A DNA stretch of 64,000 nucleotides from Termitomyces sp. T153 (GCA_018296165.2 JACKQL020000095.1:1-64000); one strand, 5' to 3'. Shown: positions 11,672 to 23,798, counted from the stretch's first letter. Translations and numbers: made by a program. The notes: generated from the sequence alone by a model not told the origin.

Positions 11672-14600
11672 ATGGTGCAAGATGAGAATCTCCAAAATTT
11701 CCTGTTGCAAGATGTTGATTCACTGGAGTCTGACAATGATGACAGAATGAGTATGGGCTCTGATAACAATTAGATACATTTCCATCTCCTAATGCATGTT
11801 ATATATATTTCTATTGATTTACAAACATGCTTTGAGCTTCAAAGTGACAACAAAGATCTTTTTTTTTGTTATGTAATTGCACCCAATTTTTGACAGTGAA
11901 GGGATTATCCACTTCACTTTTGCATGCTTTATCCATAGTTCAATGCAATGGCCCTAACACTGTCAGCATCAGTTTCTTGTTTTCTACCTTCCTTTTGACC
12001 TCTGCCCCTTCTCAGACTTCTGAATACAAGCTTTGGGGTGACTTCAGAGGCAGCAAAGGCCTAGTTAGCAGAGAACCACTGGGACCATGATCAGGGAGGG
12101 ATGACATTTCAACTCAAGATGACATACAGAGGTTGTATTTGCATGGGAAATAAGGCAGATTGATTCTCAAATGGTCCCAATGCATATAGATTCACCCTTG
12201 TTACCAGCAGCATTTATGGTGAGAAAAGTCAGAGTGGTGCCTTTGCCCCATGTCTTATCATAGAGGGTTTGAAGGGGAGAGAGATCCTTTGTAGAATATA
12301 CATGGACATGCCCATCATTGCCTAAGAAATAATCAATTTATGTACTCAAGGCAAATTGAAAGACCTACCTTCTATTAAGAACATACTCAAATCATTAGTA
12401 AAGGTTACAGCCAGAGGTATTCCAAGGTCTATGATATCTTTGAATTCAACAATAATGTTGCTACCCAGACTTGTGATGATGCTAACCAGCAACCTGTGGT
12501 TGCTAGCTATAATGATACAATCAAATTGTTTAGCATTGGTGCAGGTGGTAAGTATTGGCAGTTATGTCACCCTATCTTGGTCTAACTCTGGCAGTTGACA
12601 TAATGCAATTGTGTGTCATTCTACCCATGGCTGATGCCATACCCACAAGCTTCAAGTTCTTTGGTGCTGGTAGCCAAAATATACTACTCACCAAGATTGA
12701 AAACAGCAAAATGTAGGTGTATCTAAACAGTCAATGTTGGATCCAAGATTACCCTTTACACCCTTTGCATCAATGCTCAAACCTCCAACCAGCTGTGGCA
12801 AAAGCATTTAATGAGTGCAATGTGTGCTTTTTCTTGCCATTGTCCTCTGCATTATTGATTGCCTCCTCCAGAGGTCATGCCACCCTTTTGCCTAGTGAAG
12901 ACTTCTTGGTCACTTATAACTTCATCCAAGGTCACTTTCAACTCTACCAATTTCCTGGTACTCCAGCCAAAGCAATACCAGGCATTACATTTACCCAGCA
13001 TAGAATCATTCAAGGAGTATTTGCAAAAAGAAGGCAAAATGATCATGTGCAGCAGCAATCATGGAATGGTCTACATGGTAGACATGGCAACTCAGGAAAT
13101 ATTGCAGAAGTTCTCTGGATCTGGTGAGTTGTTTAACTCTGGTTGATGATTTGTGCTCATGGTATCTTAGGACTCATGCAAGTCATTGCAGTTGGCAAAC
13201 ATGAAGATGGGTAGTGGCTCCAGTTTTAGAGGTTTTGAGGCATATATGTGGGTGAAAAAAGAGGTCTGTAGTTCTGATTCACTATCAAGTCTGCAGTCAC
13301 CAACTTGTCATCTAGCCCTTTGAAAGTGCCAATGAACTGCTTGCAATGGGCTTTATAGTGGTCTATGCAAAGTGATTCTCTCTTGTAAAACAAGCTGCAT
13401 ACTGCATGCTGTTGATGTGCTCCTATGCTGCCTAGTTGCCATGCAGGAAACCAAAAGGAAGTCCTGAAAATTAGCAACCAGATAGGGTAGCTAGCAATAG
13501 GAAGTGAATAGAGGTGAAGTTAGTAACTGCCTAGTAACTATCTCAGAAAGCAAGAGCTAATAGGTGTGGAGTGAAAGTGTTGCTAGCACCAGCCTAACTT
13601 GCTAGATGGTAACAAAAGGTTGCTAGATAGGTGGGAGAGAAAGAAATGAAGACAAACCGGTCACTAGAAAAGGGAGAACTAAGCAATAGAAAGGAAAGTT
13701 GGGAACAAGGGATGAATGGAGTTAAAGTAGAACAGGAGGGACAAACACAAACTAGTTGCTAGCCATAGCTGCTAGCATTGCTAAGTTTTAGTAATGCTAA
13801 GGGTACCCACAGTTGGCACTCACACTAAGTCAAAGTCAAGGTTGTCAATACTGTTGCTAAGGCATTGGCAATTAGGAGAGAAAGAACAATAAGAGATCTC
13901 AAGTTGGTAAGTGGAGAGCTAATGAGGGGGAACAGTACTCTGTTTGTTGTTTTTTGGTCTCTATATATAGGCAATATTTATGCTGTTCATAGGCATATTA
14001 TATAGAAAGGAAAGATTAGTCACTGCTAGCAATGGCATCTGCCAAAGTGGTTATGATACATGCTGGATGTTAGTCTGGTATCCAAGCATATGTATGCAAT
14101 GTCAATATAATGCATAAAAGTTGTCAATCACAAGAAAAGAGCATTTCTTATGTCAATACCTGAAGTATAGATGCTGTTTAAGTATGTTTGTAAGCTTGAC
14201 AAGAAAAATGAAAAGTAAGAAATCACATGGCTTTCAATATATCCCTTTTGTATAAGGAGGCAGTGTTGTCACCCAATAATGTTGCTAGCAATCATTGCTA
14301 AGAAAGGTCTTGGCCTTATCATTCTAGATCCAAAGTCCAGACTCCATGTGATGCAGCTTGTGATCCATAAGACTCATGGTTGTTAAAATCCTGTGCAAAG
14401 GCTACACTGTTTCAGACCTTGGGGCTAGACCCCATGTGATAAGTGTCATGACTTGTGCCAGGTCATATACAATATAATCAGCTGCTGTCCAATCAGAAAT
14501 GTCAAAAATGGTGCTCAGCAAAAAGTGGGTCTTATCACTGTATGCTGCTGTGTTATTGCAGGTACTGTTTCCAATGATGGTTGTCCTCTTTGTCAATGTT

Positions 14601-15060
14601 TGTTTACTTGCCCCTTCCTTAATATCTTTTGTGTACTAAATTTGCACTCCCTAGCCCATTCCCGGTATCAGAGTGCTAACTGCACAGCTTTTCAAGTCAA
14701 ACACTCAAGATCTTGCCACCCACTATTGTGCAGCTCCAGATGCTTTTGCTCAACCCATTGAACACATGATGCTCTCCCCCATTATTTCTGCAGATGGTAA
14801 TATTGCAGAGCAAAGCATGAGTCTGGTCACCCTCTTGTATGTTACTCAGGTAGTTGTTGCCCAACTTTACACTACAATCTGGACCATCACTAGTGCACAG
14901 GCTAAAGAGGTCTTGACAATTACTTGATTTGTTAAAGTTACTTGCTCAGTGGTGGAGAGTTTTACTACCACAAAGCCAGAGTTATTAGAGGAAGAGTCTG
15001 CTAAGGTGGATGATGTAGAAGTGTCATTTCATGTTATTGACAACCTATAATATCTGATTG
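11672..15060 (+). pseudogene. WD40-like protein gene of element A, split by a solo LTR
   Basis: A plausible start at 11672 gives MVQDENLQNFLLQDVDSLES, then an acidic segment. Later exons carry YSKVYDIFEFNNNV, QQPVVASYNDTIKLFSIGAG (about 12420-12545), a GTAAGT donor at 12549 and an acceptor near 12595. Then come IPTSFKFFGAGSQNILLTKI (about 12640-12705) and EGKMIMCSSNHGMVYMVDMA (about 13030-13095). These blocks line up with the WD40-like gene of element B, where VASHSGALRVFKL, IPRSLYFFGSAKWYLLS and GKFFVCGSDQHFIQIVNL occupy the same order. The gene is interrupted at 13413-14537 by the solo LTR and seems to resume at 14542, ending with a frame that stops near 14925. A beta-propeller would be expected to hold partners together. 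That role is inference. Confidence 0.5.
13413..14537 (+). mobile_element. Solo LTR, family S (copy 2), TSD CTGT
   Basis: This 1,125-bp relative of the LTR at 4220-5284 lies in the same orientation. It begins TGATGTGCTCC and ends CTTATCA. It is flanked by CTGT on both sides (13409-13412 and 14538-14541). The flanking duplication differs from that of copy 1, so the two are not the ends of one element. It carries CTCTATATATAGGC at about 13960, a likely promoter relic. It interrupts the WD40-like gene. Confidence 0.7.
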
Positions 15061-15599
15061 TATTTTGTTCCCTTTGAAAATGAAGTTGTATGAGGTACTG
15101 AACCTCTCATGATGTAAATATGGATATTAATCAGTATCTGTTCTTTGTTATCATATGTATTGCACCCTGCACATGTATGGGAACTTGCAAAACTCTTTGT
15201 CTTTCTGGGGACAAAGAAAATGATTGCCTAAAAGAATCCAATATTAATTGGTATGCTTATCATAATCCCTGCTTGGCACATGGTTGATTTTGACTCCTTG
15301 CATAGATTTTCTTGGAGGCAGGTCCATGTCAGGGGATGTCCCACTTGTTTCCCCTTCTCCTTATTCAGTTCTTGTCAGATTTCCCCTGCTATAGTTTTCC
15401 TTCATTCTCCTTCCTTTTCCCTATCTATTGGTCTTAGTTTCAGCCCTCAGGCTGCACCAGTTCTCTGTCAATAATTCAGACAGGTGTGGCCCCTTTGACA
15501 CTGCCACCAGCTTATGTAATGGCTGACCAATTGCTGACACATCACTTTTGTCTTTTTTCTCTATCATACTGTACAGTTGTTTCTCACACTTCTGAAGCC

Positions 15600-15690
15600 T
15601 CTGAAGTGTCACACCTGGCCTAGGGAATCCCCAGACTTGTTCTCTTGGGATTTCCCTTTGCCAGGTGAGTAGTTATCTCAGTAGACACTG
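15600..15690 (+). repeat. Gypsy LTR fragment
   Basis: The segment contains AGACTTGTTCT at 15633-15643, followed by a TTTGCCAGGTGAGTAGTTA stretch that matches the centre of the Gypsy LTRs at 1372, 31361 and 37110. No gag or other internal part follows. It lies in the gap between the WD40-like gene and the transposase of element A. Confidence 0.5.
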
Positions 15691-15839
15691 TACAGTACTA
15701 AATGTCTGCACTTGCACAAAATTAAATGCTATCCAAATGAGCTTCCAAATAGCACCTGTAGCACTTTAGTTGATGCCAGGACACTTTGAAATGATGAAAA
15801 GGAGGACAAGTCCCTGAGATTAGGTGATTGTGCCTTAGC

Positions 15840-18800
15840 ATACAAAGCATAAGCCTTGGAGGCTCATGAAGCTGAGATAGCAATTGCTATAAACAATCTT
15901 TTGCTGAGTGATATTGCAGCACATCTGGCAACATTTCCACCTATAACTAGTGAAAAGCCAAATTTACCAATTAACAGGGCAAGCAAACTCATTGTTGGTC
16001 TCAATGAGATTGAGGGTGTACTTGAATCTTTGTGCACCAAGGTACAAGTGATTGGTTTGGCTCCATTTCATGCAGGAAACCTTATGTTTGTGGACAAGCT
16101 TATAGTGCTAGAATCAACCAAGCCAACCTTAGTTGAGCAAACTATGCATTTATATACCATTGAAATGTATATGCACAGCATTGTTAGTACTCTATGGCAG
16201 GATGCCCAGTGCTTTCCTGATGAGATGATAGAGTTCTGGACAAATGTGCTAGACATACAAATTGCAGAGCCACTGGCACTTGCACACAATCAATTTGAGA
16301 TGAGTGAGTCACCAATGGCAATGTGCATGAATTGTTCTCTGATTCTTTTTTCTTCAGGCAACCATTTTTTCCTTGGCTTTAGCAAAGTGGTACTGTTCCT
16401 CTAACTTGTGGTCTTCATGATCACTATCTGCCATGTTGTCCCTCCTCATAGGGAAACTGTCTGGATAATTCAGATGTGCACTAAAATCATAACTGACACT
16501 TTTTCCTTTCTCCCATCTATTCCATATCCCATCACTGCCATTCTTGATGAATTTCATGTCAATATTGACCCCACTATGAAACCCCTTTGCATAGAGGGAA
16601 AGTCCTTGGTCTATGTTTCCTGTCCAAAGTCTCATGCAATCTACAGGCCCAAGTTCCCCTGCAATAAAGCAGGAAATAACAGGAAAGTACCTGTCTACCC
16701 CTTACAGTATTATGCCATTTGGAATGGTGTTCTCTACAATGAATTGCTTATTTTTCCTCAGTCAATAGGAACCTGCCAACTGGACATCTATGTTCCCATC
16801 TGGCCTTACATTTTATTTGATTTTAAAGATTGGTTTTCCAGATTACTCTTGCAAGAATCATATGAAAAAAAGATGGATCAGGCTTGGAAGCAGATAGACA
16901 TTCCTTGTGATGGAGTACTAAGGAACACCTTTCAAAGTTCTACCATCCAAAATTTCAAAAAGCCCCATTGTGAAATCTCACTTTAGCATCTATGGAGGTG
17001 AAAATGCTGGTTATTATCTTTTCTCACTCAGTGTGGATTTTGTCAACCCTTTGGGCAACAAACAAGCTGGAAACAAGATCTCTATTGGCATGATATGCAT
17101 TGCATGCTTGAATTTACCTATTGAGGAATGGTATAGACTAGGAAACATGTTTATCCACATCATTCCTGGCCCCAAGAAACCTGAGGCCCAACCAGATGGA
17201 ATGAATTCATACTTGTGCCCCATTATTGATGAATGCTTGGATCTCTGGTCAGGTGTTGCCTTTAGCCAGACTGCTGACTTCCCTTATGGTCAACTGATTC
17301 TATGTGCCATTCATTGTTCTTGTAATTTGTGATCTCATGATGGTTTGAAAAGTTGTAGGCTTTACTTTGATCCATCACAAGTACTTTTGTTTGCCCTGCT
17401 AGTGCAACAGGACATCTCACAAACTCAGCAATTTTGATGTTAAGTGCTGGAAATTCCAAAGTGGTAGAGAATGTTGAGACTTGGCTGAGAACTACTTCTC
17501 AGCTTCTTCTCTAGGAGAGGCATTTGCTCTTGTTAGCAAATCAAGTTTGCAATGGACTGAGCTTCTCTCACTTCCATACTACAAGGCATTAACATACCTT
17601 GTTGTTGATGTTATGCATTATCTCTTTCCTGGGTTGATAAAAGAGCACTTCCAAAATATGCTTAATTATGGACCTGACAATGATGAGCACAAGACCGAGA
17701 AGGGAGCTCCAGCAAAGGTTGACTGTGGTGAATATTCAGTACAATAAAGCCAATCCCAAGCCAGTGTCAGAGGCTGAGTCAAAGGTTTTCAATGATGTAT
17801 ACACATTTTACTGGTGGCTTCAATGGCCCATTGATTTCAGTGCTGAAGGCCCAGCTTTTGATCAAGCAGTCAAGAGATGGAGGAATTTGCACAAAGAAGC
17901 CCTGGTCCATATGGCAATAGGATTAGATATTCAACTATTGCTGGGAGATAAAGGGATTAGAGAGAATTATGCTCATGCAATCCTTCTCTAGGTATGTATA
18001 AATTGGTCAATGTTTATGAACAACATTGACTTAGATTGTTCTACTAGTGACTTCAGCAGCCAGAACACAATGTCACATTGTTTCATGGGGAAACCTTCTC
18101 AGAAGATGAAATGGAGACTATCTGGGCTGATCTCAAAGATATTATCAGACCTTCCTGGGTGACTGCAGTCCCAACAACTCTCTTATCAAGTGGGCCCAAG
18201 CTCAAAGCAGATCAATGGCAGATAGTTGGCTGTATAAATCTTTGCATATCTTTGAGCTGCTTATGGTGGGATGGTGATGAACAAAAGAAAAATCTCCTGC
18301 ATCTGATAATGCTGCTTTCTTTGGCTGAACAAGTGGCAACTTCTCAAGTGATTAGCACAAATCATAAAGCACATTATTTGGAGCTCATGACTGAGAATTG
18401 AAAAGAGCTTGCTCACCTCTTCCCATTCTATCAATGTGTCCCCAACATCACATGGCCTTCCACATTCCTGATTTTCTCAAATTATTTGGTCCTGCTTCAA
18501 GCTGGTGGGCCTTTCCTTTTGAGTGTGCAATTGGGCAATTGCAGCAAATGTTAACAAGTTACAAGAAAGGTAAGACCAACATATTCCTTTGGCTTCAATT
18601 AATAACATGCAGCTCAGGTTAACATGAAGAGATAATTGTGTGCACTTGGCATTGGACATCTAGTGTAAGAGGGCTCTTCCTTAAACAGGCCTGTCCTAAC
18701 ATCATCAAAGAATGTGAGTCCATGTTTCAGACTCTTGTTCAACCACAGACTTGTGGGATCCTGGTGACTGAAGGGGATGATGCTTTCAACCTCATTTTTT

Positions 18801-19249
18801 TCCACAAGACCAAAGTAAACAATGATGATGACAATACTCTAAAATGAGAATAAGCCCCACTTCTCAGAGGATATGGTCTGGCAATTAAACATGCCAAGCT
18901 GTATCAAAGGATTCCTCTGAAAGCAGTCATTAAATCTCAAATCCATCACTTTGGCTTGTCATACACCTCTTGTGAGGAGCACAAGGGCAACAGCTTTGTC
19001 TTCTTGTGAAACATCTCTGCCCCATATATGATTGAGAACATTCTTGAGTTTTCTGTAGGGAGGGACAATCAAACTCTTCATAGCACATGGATTGTTGGGT
19101 ATCATCTAAAGCCCTCAACTTCATTCTCTTTTGATCTTTACTTGAAACATCAGAAATTGAGAGCAAGCCTTTGGAGTACTGAATTGAACCCACAGCTTAG
19201 AGCTGTAATGCTTTTGGACATTGAAGCTCATGTGGCAAGGTTGAAATGA
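15840..19249 (+). pseudogene. Tnp2-family (CACTA-type) transposase, element A
   Basis: This gene would encode the transposase that cuts and pastes a CACTA-type element. Several exon blocks give the usual order for the basidiomycete Tnp2 family. First is a helical N-terminus (15856-16362). Then come a CPKSHAIYRP block and FDFKDWFSRLLLQESYEKKM (16560-16880), SLSVDFVNPLGNKQAG and IHIIPGPKKPEAQPDGMNSY (17020-17210), and LLSLPYYKALTYLVVDVMHY (17555-17620). Later blocks are PKLKADQWQIVGCINL (18195-18245), HHMAFHIPDFLKLFGP and SSWWAFPFECAIGQLQQ (18435-18550), and a C-terminal block to 19249. The MHNLFLGL motif of element B is MHYLFPGL here. Frameshifts (for example near 16980) and stops (18399-18401 and others) make it non-functional. 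Confidence 0.8.
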
Positions 19250-19259
19250 GAGGATAACT

Positions 19260-20145
19260 GGGTGATTATATCACTGAGACATGTTTGTATTTTCTCTGAG
19301 CTCAAAATCAATACACTCACTCATTTTGATCTAGTCTCTTTATGTTGATCAGATCTAAATAACTTGTAGCACCAAGTCTAGATACATATAGTCTGGTGGA
19401 TGATAGTAGTCTTGTTTGCACTGACTGTCTGTCAGTTACAGAACCCATTACTATTATAGACATTTGGCTCTCAAATAAATCAGTTTTCTTCACATTCATC
19501 ATTTCTGATACTCCACTGTTGTCCTTACAAAAATGTAGTTTTTGTCACTCAATGTGCTCATACATAATCTTATCTATGATTTTACTTATCACTAATCATG
19601 TTCCCATGATGGATTATGTAATAATCAAACACCAGTCAAGTCAGACTTTAACTTGTTGAAACAAAGATGAGCTCTGGGTTCACCCAAGCTCTATCCCTTA
19701 CTTATGACTCCTGGATCCACCCAAACTCACTCTTATGATTGTCTGAGCTCCAGGATAATATTCCAGGTTCTAATTCCTCAGAAAACCCCTCTCCTTCACT
19801 CAAACCACTATCTCTGACAAGCAAGTTATTCTATTTCCTTTTTTAACTCACTCAATGCTTCTCTAGCATCTTCTATACCATCAATATGCCAAGACAAACC
19901 AAGTCCTTCTCAATCCTGATAAAATGCCCTGTCTTTTGTGCAAGAAAGTCTCAACTAGAAGAGTACCCTGTTCTGGAGCTAGAGAAGAGCCAACAGATTC
20001 ATGTACAGTCTTTTGTTTTGAGTATCTTTTTATTTGATTAACATATCCTCATGAGGCCTCCATCCAGCACAACACCAATATGTGCATCTAATCCAGCACA
20101 GATGTTTGCACCATGAAGTTTGTAGCTCATTTGTTGGAGAAGCAT
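19260..20145. other. No supported gene; short coding-like scraps
   Basis: Past the transposase I see no terminal repeat of element A and no clear gene. At about 19880 an ATG opens a short frame with PCLLCKKVSTRRVPCSGA in one of the frames. At 20145-20030 (minus) a frame reads MSYKLHGANICAGLDAHIGV. Both look like pieces of real proteins, but neither can be named. Confidence 0.3.
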
Positions 20146-21185
20146 TGTCAGGTCCCACTGACCATGGGGGTTCAGCTATACTGGATGAGTCCTTACTAGG
20201 CAGACACAATGTCCTGTGCTTATAACCTGGCACTCCAGGGTTGGTGCAGATGGTAGGGACTTGTGAGGGGAAGCTAAGGGGAGTGATCTAAGCAAGTCTG
20301 GAATGGTCCAAGGAAGTCTAAGACCAAGTATATTGAACATTGGGCTTGAGCAGGGATCAAGATCAAGTCCATAAGTGAGTATATTGGTTGTGGAGTAAGT
20401 GGAGGCTTTGCAAGTGATGGGAGCAGAGCCAGAGTTTGATGGGGGGATTAATTAAGAATGATAGGTTCCAAGGCCAAGCATAGGGCAAGGTCCAGAGTTT
20501 TTGTAAGAATATTTGAAGGTCTGTAGCATGTGCACAGAGTTCATAATGACATCAGAGATGAGAGGAACTTAGGAATGGTAAGGGAACAGAGACATTCAAG
20601 ATGAGATGAAGGTGGGACAAGATGAAACTGAGAAAAGAGATAGATTTGAGGCTAAAGATGGAAACAGAGACAAAACAGAGAGAAACATGAGACACAAATA
20701 ACCAAGTAATGTAATATCAGAACTAAGGTAACAAATGCTACTCTACATCTTTATATACTAACTACTGGATCTTCTCCAGGGGTTGAGGGTGCAACAGTGG
20801 GGCTTGTTGGAGCCATGTGAGGTTGGTGGGTGTCAGCTCTGATTGGAGGGTGGGCTGTGGTGACATTCTGATGGGAATGTGGTCCACCCTGTGGTTATTG
20901 GGAAACTCCAGAATGGTTATGTGTGTTGTGGGAGTGGTTGAACACCTATGCCAGGGGAAGTGTCAGAGAGGCTTGGAGGCCTTATAGGTCAAGAGGAGGA
21001 GCTGAGGAGGCACACAGGGAATGTGCCAGAGTTTGCCAGGAGGTTGTTGGGATTTGCCAGGAAAGCATCAGAGTTAGCTGGGGTGGGTGCCATAGGTTGA
21101 GGTAGTTGGAAGAAGCATTGGGGGAGGCCCTGAGGAGGCAGGGTGTCCTGGAGGAAGGTCTGGAGGTGCAGAACTGGATTATGAC
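20146..21185 (-). mobile_element. Family D LTR (20146-20944) with 3' internal segment, minus strand
   Basis: Read on the minus strand, 20944-20146 matches the LTR-like repeats at 27934-28819 and 62705-63527. It has the same TATATAAG-type promoter region (here near 20755), the same tail with CTAGTAAGGACT, and the end TGACA at 20146. The segment 20945-21185 matches 62460-62704, including the PPCLLRVSP / TPCLLRASP and LANPDG-like protein-coding traces. It is therefore the internal sequence just upstream of the 3' LTR. No long coding region of this family is in the window. Confidence 0.55.
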
Positions 21186-21242
21186 AAGCATGAGGGGATG
21201 CACTTTCAAAGGGAAGTCAAGATGATGGGATTGATATGATGT

Positions 21243-22300
21243 TGTCACACCATTGGGAATATAACAAACACCAGAAGTCAAAACAAACATTTATCAAGGC
21301 TGAAAACTGTAACCCTCCTAGTAAAATAAGTTCCAGCAACATTATCTCTTTACATACACCAGAAGAAATACAGAACAGGATAGGACAAGGACTATACTAG
21401 ACTATACACTCAATAATAGTCCAATCACTGTAATGGGAGGGGAAGCATGGGACTGGCAAAAGCACCTGAGTGGCATCAATTCTGGCAAGATCTAGATCTG
21501 ATCTAAGAATAACCAGATTGGAATGTTGACTGAAAGGAGGTAAAGGGGGAATGAATGAGAAAGAATGGAATGAAGGAAAGGGAAAGGAAGATGAATGGAA
21601 TGGATAGGAGGGAACAGATGAATAGAAGAACCTGAATGGGAAAGAACCTGAAAGGGGAAGAATATGACATGAATGAAGGAAGATGGAGAGAAGAGACTGA
21701 ATGAGGAAGAATATGAATGGAAGAAATACAAAGGAGGGAGAGATAAATGGGGCAAATGGAAGCTAAGAATGCAAAGGAGGAATGATGGAACCAGGAACTG
21801 GCCTGTGGCACTGAAACAGGCATACCAAAAGGGGGAATTAGAATAACAGTTATGAATAAGGGGCTGGAAAGTATGGAACCAAAAGTCACATGTAGGGGGT
21901 GGTCTGTGCACTGTAGAAAGAGGTATAAATAGCCCAAGTAGAGTAGCAAATAGACAGGTGATTAATGGGCAAAGGCTCAGTGGTTCCCAGGGAGTGAATC
22001 ACTTAGGCTGGAGTTTGTTGAAACTCCTCTACATTTAGAATAGAAATATTTTGGAAGTAAACCACCTCAACTTCAAGCATTTATCAAGACATCAGTGTGG
22101 AATTGGAGTAGACTTCCTAAGTCTTCAAGAAAGCCCCAGAACTATCAGTATTACTCTAACCCAGTACTACAGGATATTTGTTGAATGCCTTGCTAGCAGT
22201 CAGTAATGCTTCAGTCAAGTAAGGGGGAACAAATGTACTGACTGAATCAAGTGTGTCTGGGTCTCTTGGAGTGTGAAGGGATTAAGGACGTTGATGAGGA
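21243..22300 (+). mobile_element. Probable LTR of another family, with GA-rich tract
   Basis: The stretch starts TGTCACACCATTGGGAATAT at 21243 and carries a TATAAATA box at 21924-21931. Between about 21530 and 21780 nearly all bases on this strand are purines (repeats of the type GGAAGAATATGAATGG). I could not fix the right end or find a partner copy or a target duplication, so the LTR call is tentative. The ORFs on the opposite strand are artefacts of the purine-rich tract. Confidence 0.3.
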
Positions 22301-22599
22301 GGAGGGGATCTATAATAACTATGATTGCTGGAAGGTCAGTTCTCTTTTCACCTATATTTCTTCACTTTTCTCATATACCACAGGCAGGTAAATCAGACAA
22401 GGTAGAAGAAAATTAGTTGACTGTACTGACTCAACATTGAGAGTTGTGTAGTGTAATTTACCATGAAAAATTGTTCCTTTTGTCATTTGGATAAGTTTAT
22501 TAATCTAAGCTTTTGATTCTTTTCTGTTTCACAATTACCACAAGCTATTTTTCTGGGGGTAGAGCCAAATGCATTGGAAGTCTTATAACATATTCTCAT

Positions 22600-22870
22600 G
22601 AGGTGGGTTTCTTCTCCTAAAACTCAATCTGTCTTGTTGCTCACATGCATCACTAAAAGTGCTACAAACAATGGCATGATCAAATACACTGGACTGATTC
22701 AGACACTATGCCTTGTTGTTGCTGCAGAGGAGGGCACACAGTCATTATACAGAGGCCTGCTATTAGCTGTCTGAGCAAGTATTGCTCCCACACCATTATA
22801 CCTGCCAAGGAACTGTTGCATCATTGTTGCATTCATTCCCTATGGGTTAGCATTTGTGTTTGCTCCTGCA
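22600..22870 (+). pseudogene. Possible mitochondrial-carrier fragment
   Basis: The plus-strand frame reads VLLLTCITKSATNNG, then MIKYTGLIQTLCLVVA, then AEEGTQSLYRGLLLAV, then a stop. The arrangement [RK]-x(n)-Y-x-G-x-x-x-x-x-x-x-x-x-EEG-x-x-x-LYRGL is typical of the matrix-helix part of SLC25 mitochondrial carriers, which move metabolites across the inner membrane. The upstream PxDxxK half of the signature is only hinted at. The downstream part, after the stop, is uncertain. It sits beside other single-copy-gene relics. Confidence 0.3.
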
Positions 22871-22976
22871 GTTTATCAGCTTCTGTCACACCCCACATGA
22901 ATGGGTTAAATGCAGGTGGCTGTAGTGCAAGGTTAGGACCAATACTAGCTGTATCAGTGGTTCTGGTGTTCTAGGA

Positions 22977-23248
22977 GGATTCCAGCTCTGAGGAGGATTC
23001 AGATTATCCACCCATCTCAACACCAGATGAAGCCCAACTCCCTTTCCATATTCTATTCCTAAGGTCTTTACTCAGAAATTTCTCTTGTGAAGAAGCAGTC
23101 AAGTTTCTTGGTTCACTCCCCTTTTGTGCAGGATTAGAAGACACCCTTTTGATTGAGTTGGATCATAATAATAATAAGACTGTAATTGAAGCAGCCTACA
23201 ACAATCCTCAAGGTCACATAAGGGACTTCCATCCTCCTCCTCCCTAAC
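22977..23248 (+). pseudogene. Unknown acidic/Leu-rich coding fragment
   Basis: The frame following the stop at 22974 reads EDSSSEEDSDYPPISTPDEA, then LPFHILFLRSLLRNFSCEEA, then VKFLGSLPFCAGLEDTLLIE, then LDHNNNKTVIEAAYNNPQGH, ending HPPPP before a stop. About 90 residues without a break and with ordinary amino-acid use suggest a real exon. I do not recognise the family. It converges on the GUT2 relic and may be unrelated to it. Confidence 0.35.
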
Positions 23249-23329
23249 ACACTCCACCCCCACCCCTCCTCCTCCTTCTGTTCTCATCTGCTCCCTCACC
23301 TGCCCTCACCCCCTCATCTGCTCCCATAC

Positions 23330-23798
23330 TGTTTGTGCAGGGCTTCTTTAATAAGTTTGCATTGATTGTAGTCAAGCTCAAATACTACTTTTTGGAGGTA
23401 CCAAACACCATTGTGGATGAGCTTTGTGGATTTCAATGAAGTGCCTGTGGTGGTTGAAAAAGCATACACCTGCAAGGCCTAACAAACTGACCTGAACTAA
23501 AGCTATTGCTTTCCACCAAGGCAACTTTCAATCTGCAGCTTGTAGCATTGAAAATTATGCCCATGCCTGTAGCACCTCCTCCAACAATGAGGAGATGGAC
23601 CTCATTGTCAGGAGAGTCTGTGGATGCTCTGAGTGAGGCTAGCATCTCTACTCTGCTAGGTGGGGCTTATGATGGTGGAGGAGGGTAGTATATGGATTGA
23701 GGAGCCGGCACTTGGCCAGGTTCTACATAACAGTATGTGAGAGCTGTGCTGCTAGTGGTGATGGCCAGTGTTTTGTGAGATAAAACTTTGTGGAGCAT
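23330..23798 (-). pseudogene. GUT2: Mitochondrial FAD glycerol-3-phosphate dehydrogenase, N-terminal two exons
   Basis: The minus strand has a start at 23798 and a first exon to 23492, a 47-bp intron (23491-23445, GTCAGT...CAG), and a second exon (23444-23330) ending at another donor (GTATGG). Exon 1 encodes a short hydrophobic leader, a Pro-rich linker, PPSRVEMLASLRAS and the dinucleotide-binding motif LLIVGGGATGMGI. It continues with LKVALVESNSFSSG. Exon 2 continues with TSLKSTKLIHNGVWYLQK and FELDYNQCKLIKEALHK. The family oxidises glycerol-3-phosphate at the mitochondrial inner membrane. One in-frame stop (TAA near residue 44) and changes such as RDDFSSG to SNSFSSG mark decay. The remaining ~500 residues are absent, so this is a gene fragment amid transposons. 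Confidence 0.85.

Larger units (their letters stand above)
5290..19250 (+). mobile_element. Element A: decayed multi-gene CACTA-type transposon
   Basis: This is the body of a large DNA transposon, oriented by its transposase. It carries a coiled-coil gene (-), another minus-strand gene, a WD40-like gene (+) and a Tnp2 transposase (+). The order and orientations of the coiled-coil, WD40 and Tnp2 genes are the same as in element B (42558-58830), which has intact ends. I could not find terminal inverted repeats for element A, so the limits given are those of its recognisable genes. The left end may have been lost near the solo LTR at 4220-5284. Confidence 0.6.

Noticed and set aside
13226..13477. 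83-codon minus-strand ORF at the edge of the second solo LTR
   Set aside because: It straddles the LTR boundary (13413) and the WD40-like gene on the opposite strand, so it is a chance frame.
4220..14537. The two 1.1-kb direct repeats as a pair of LTRs bounding an 8-kb retroelement
   Set aside because: Each copy has its own 4-bp flanking duplication (ACAG and CTGT), no retroviral gene lies between them, and the interior continues element A across the second copy.
15840..19249. KDZ (Kyakuja/Dileera/Zisupton) transposase
   Set aside because: The motif order (NPLGNK, IPGPKKP, VVDxMHNLFLGL, WWAFPFE) is that of the Tnp2/CACTA group, and element B has CACTG ends with a 3-bp duplication.
19250..20145. 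Right terminal inverted repeat of element A
   Set aside because: I looked for CAGTG-ended sequence resembling the ends of element B or a match to the region left of 5.3 kb and found none that I could support.
21492..21949. Ser/Phe/Leu-rich minus-strand ORFs of 139 and 148 codons
   Set aside because: They are read from the complement of a purine-rich tract in overlapping frames. Composition explains their length.
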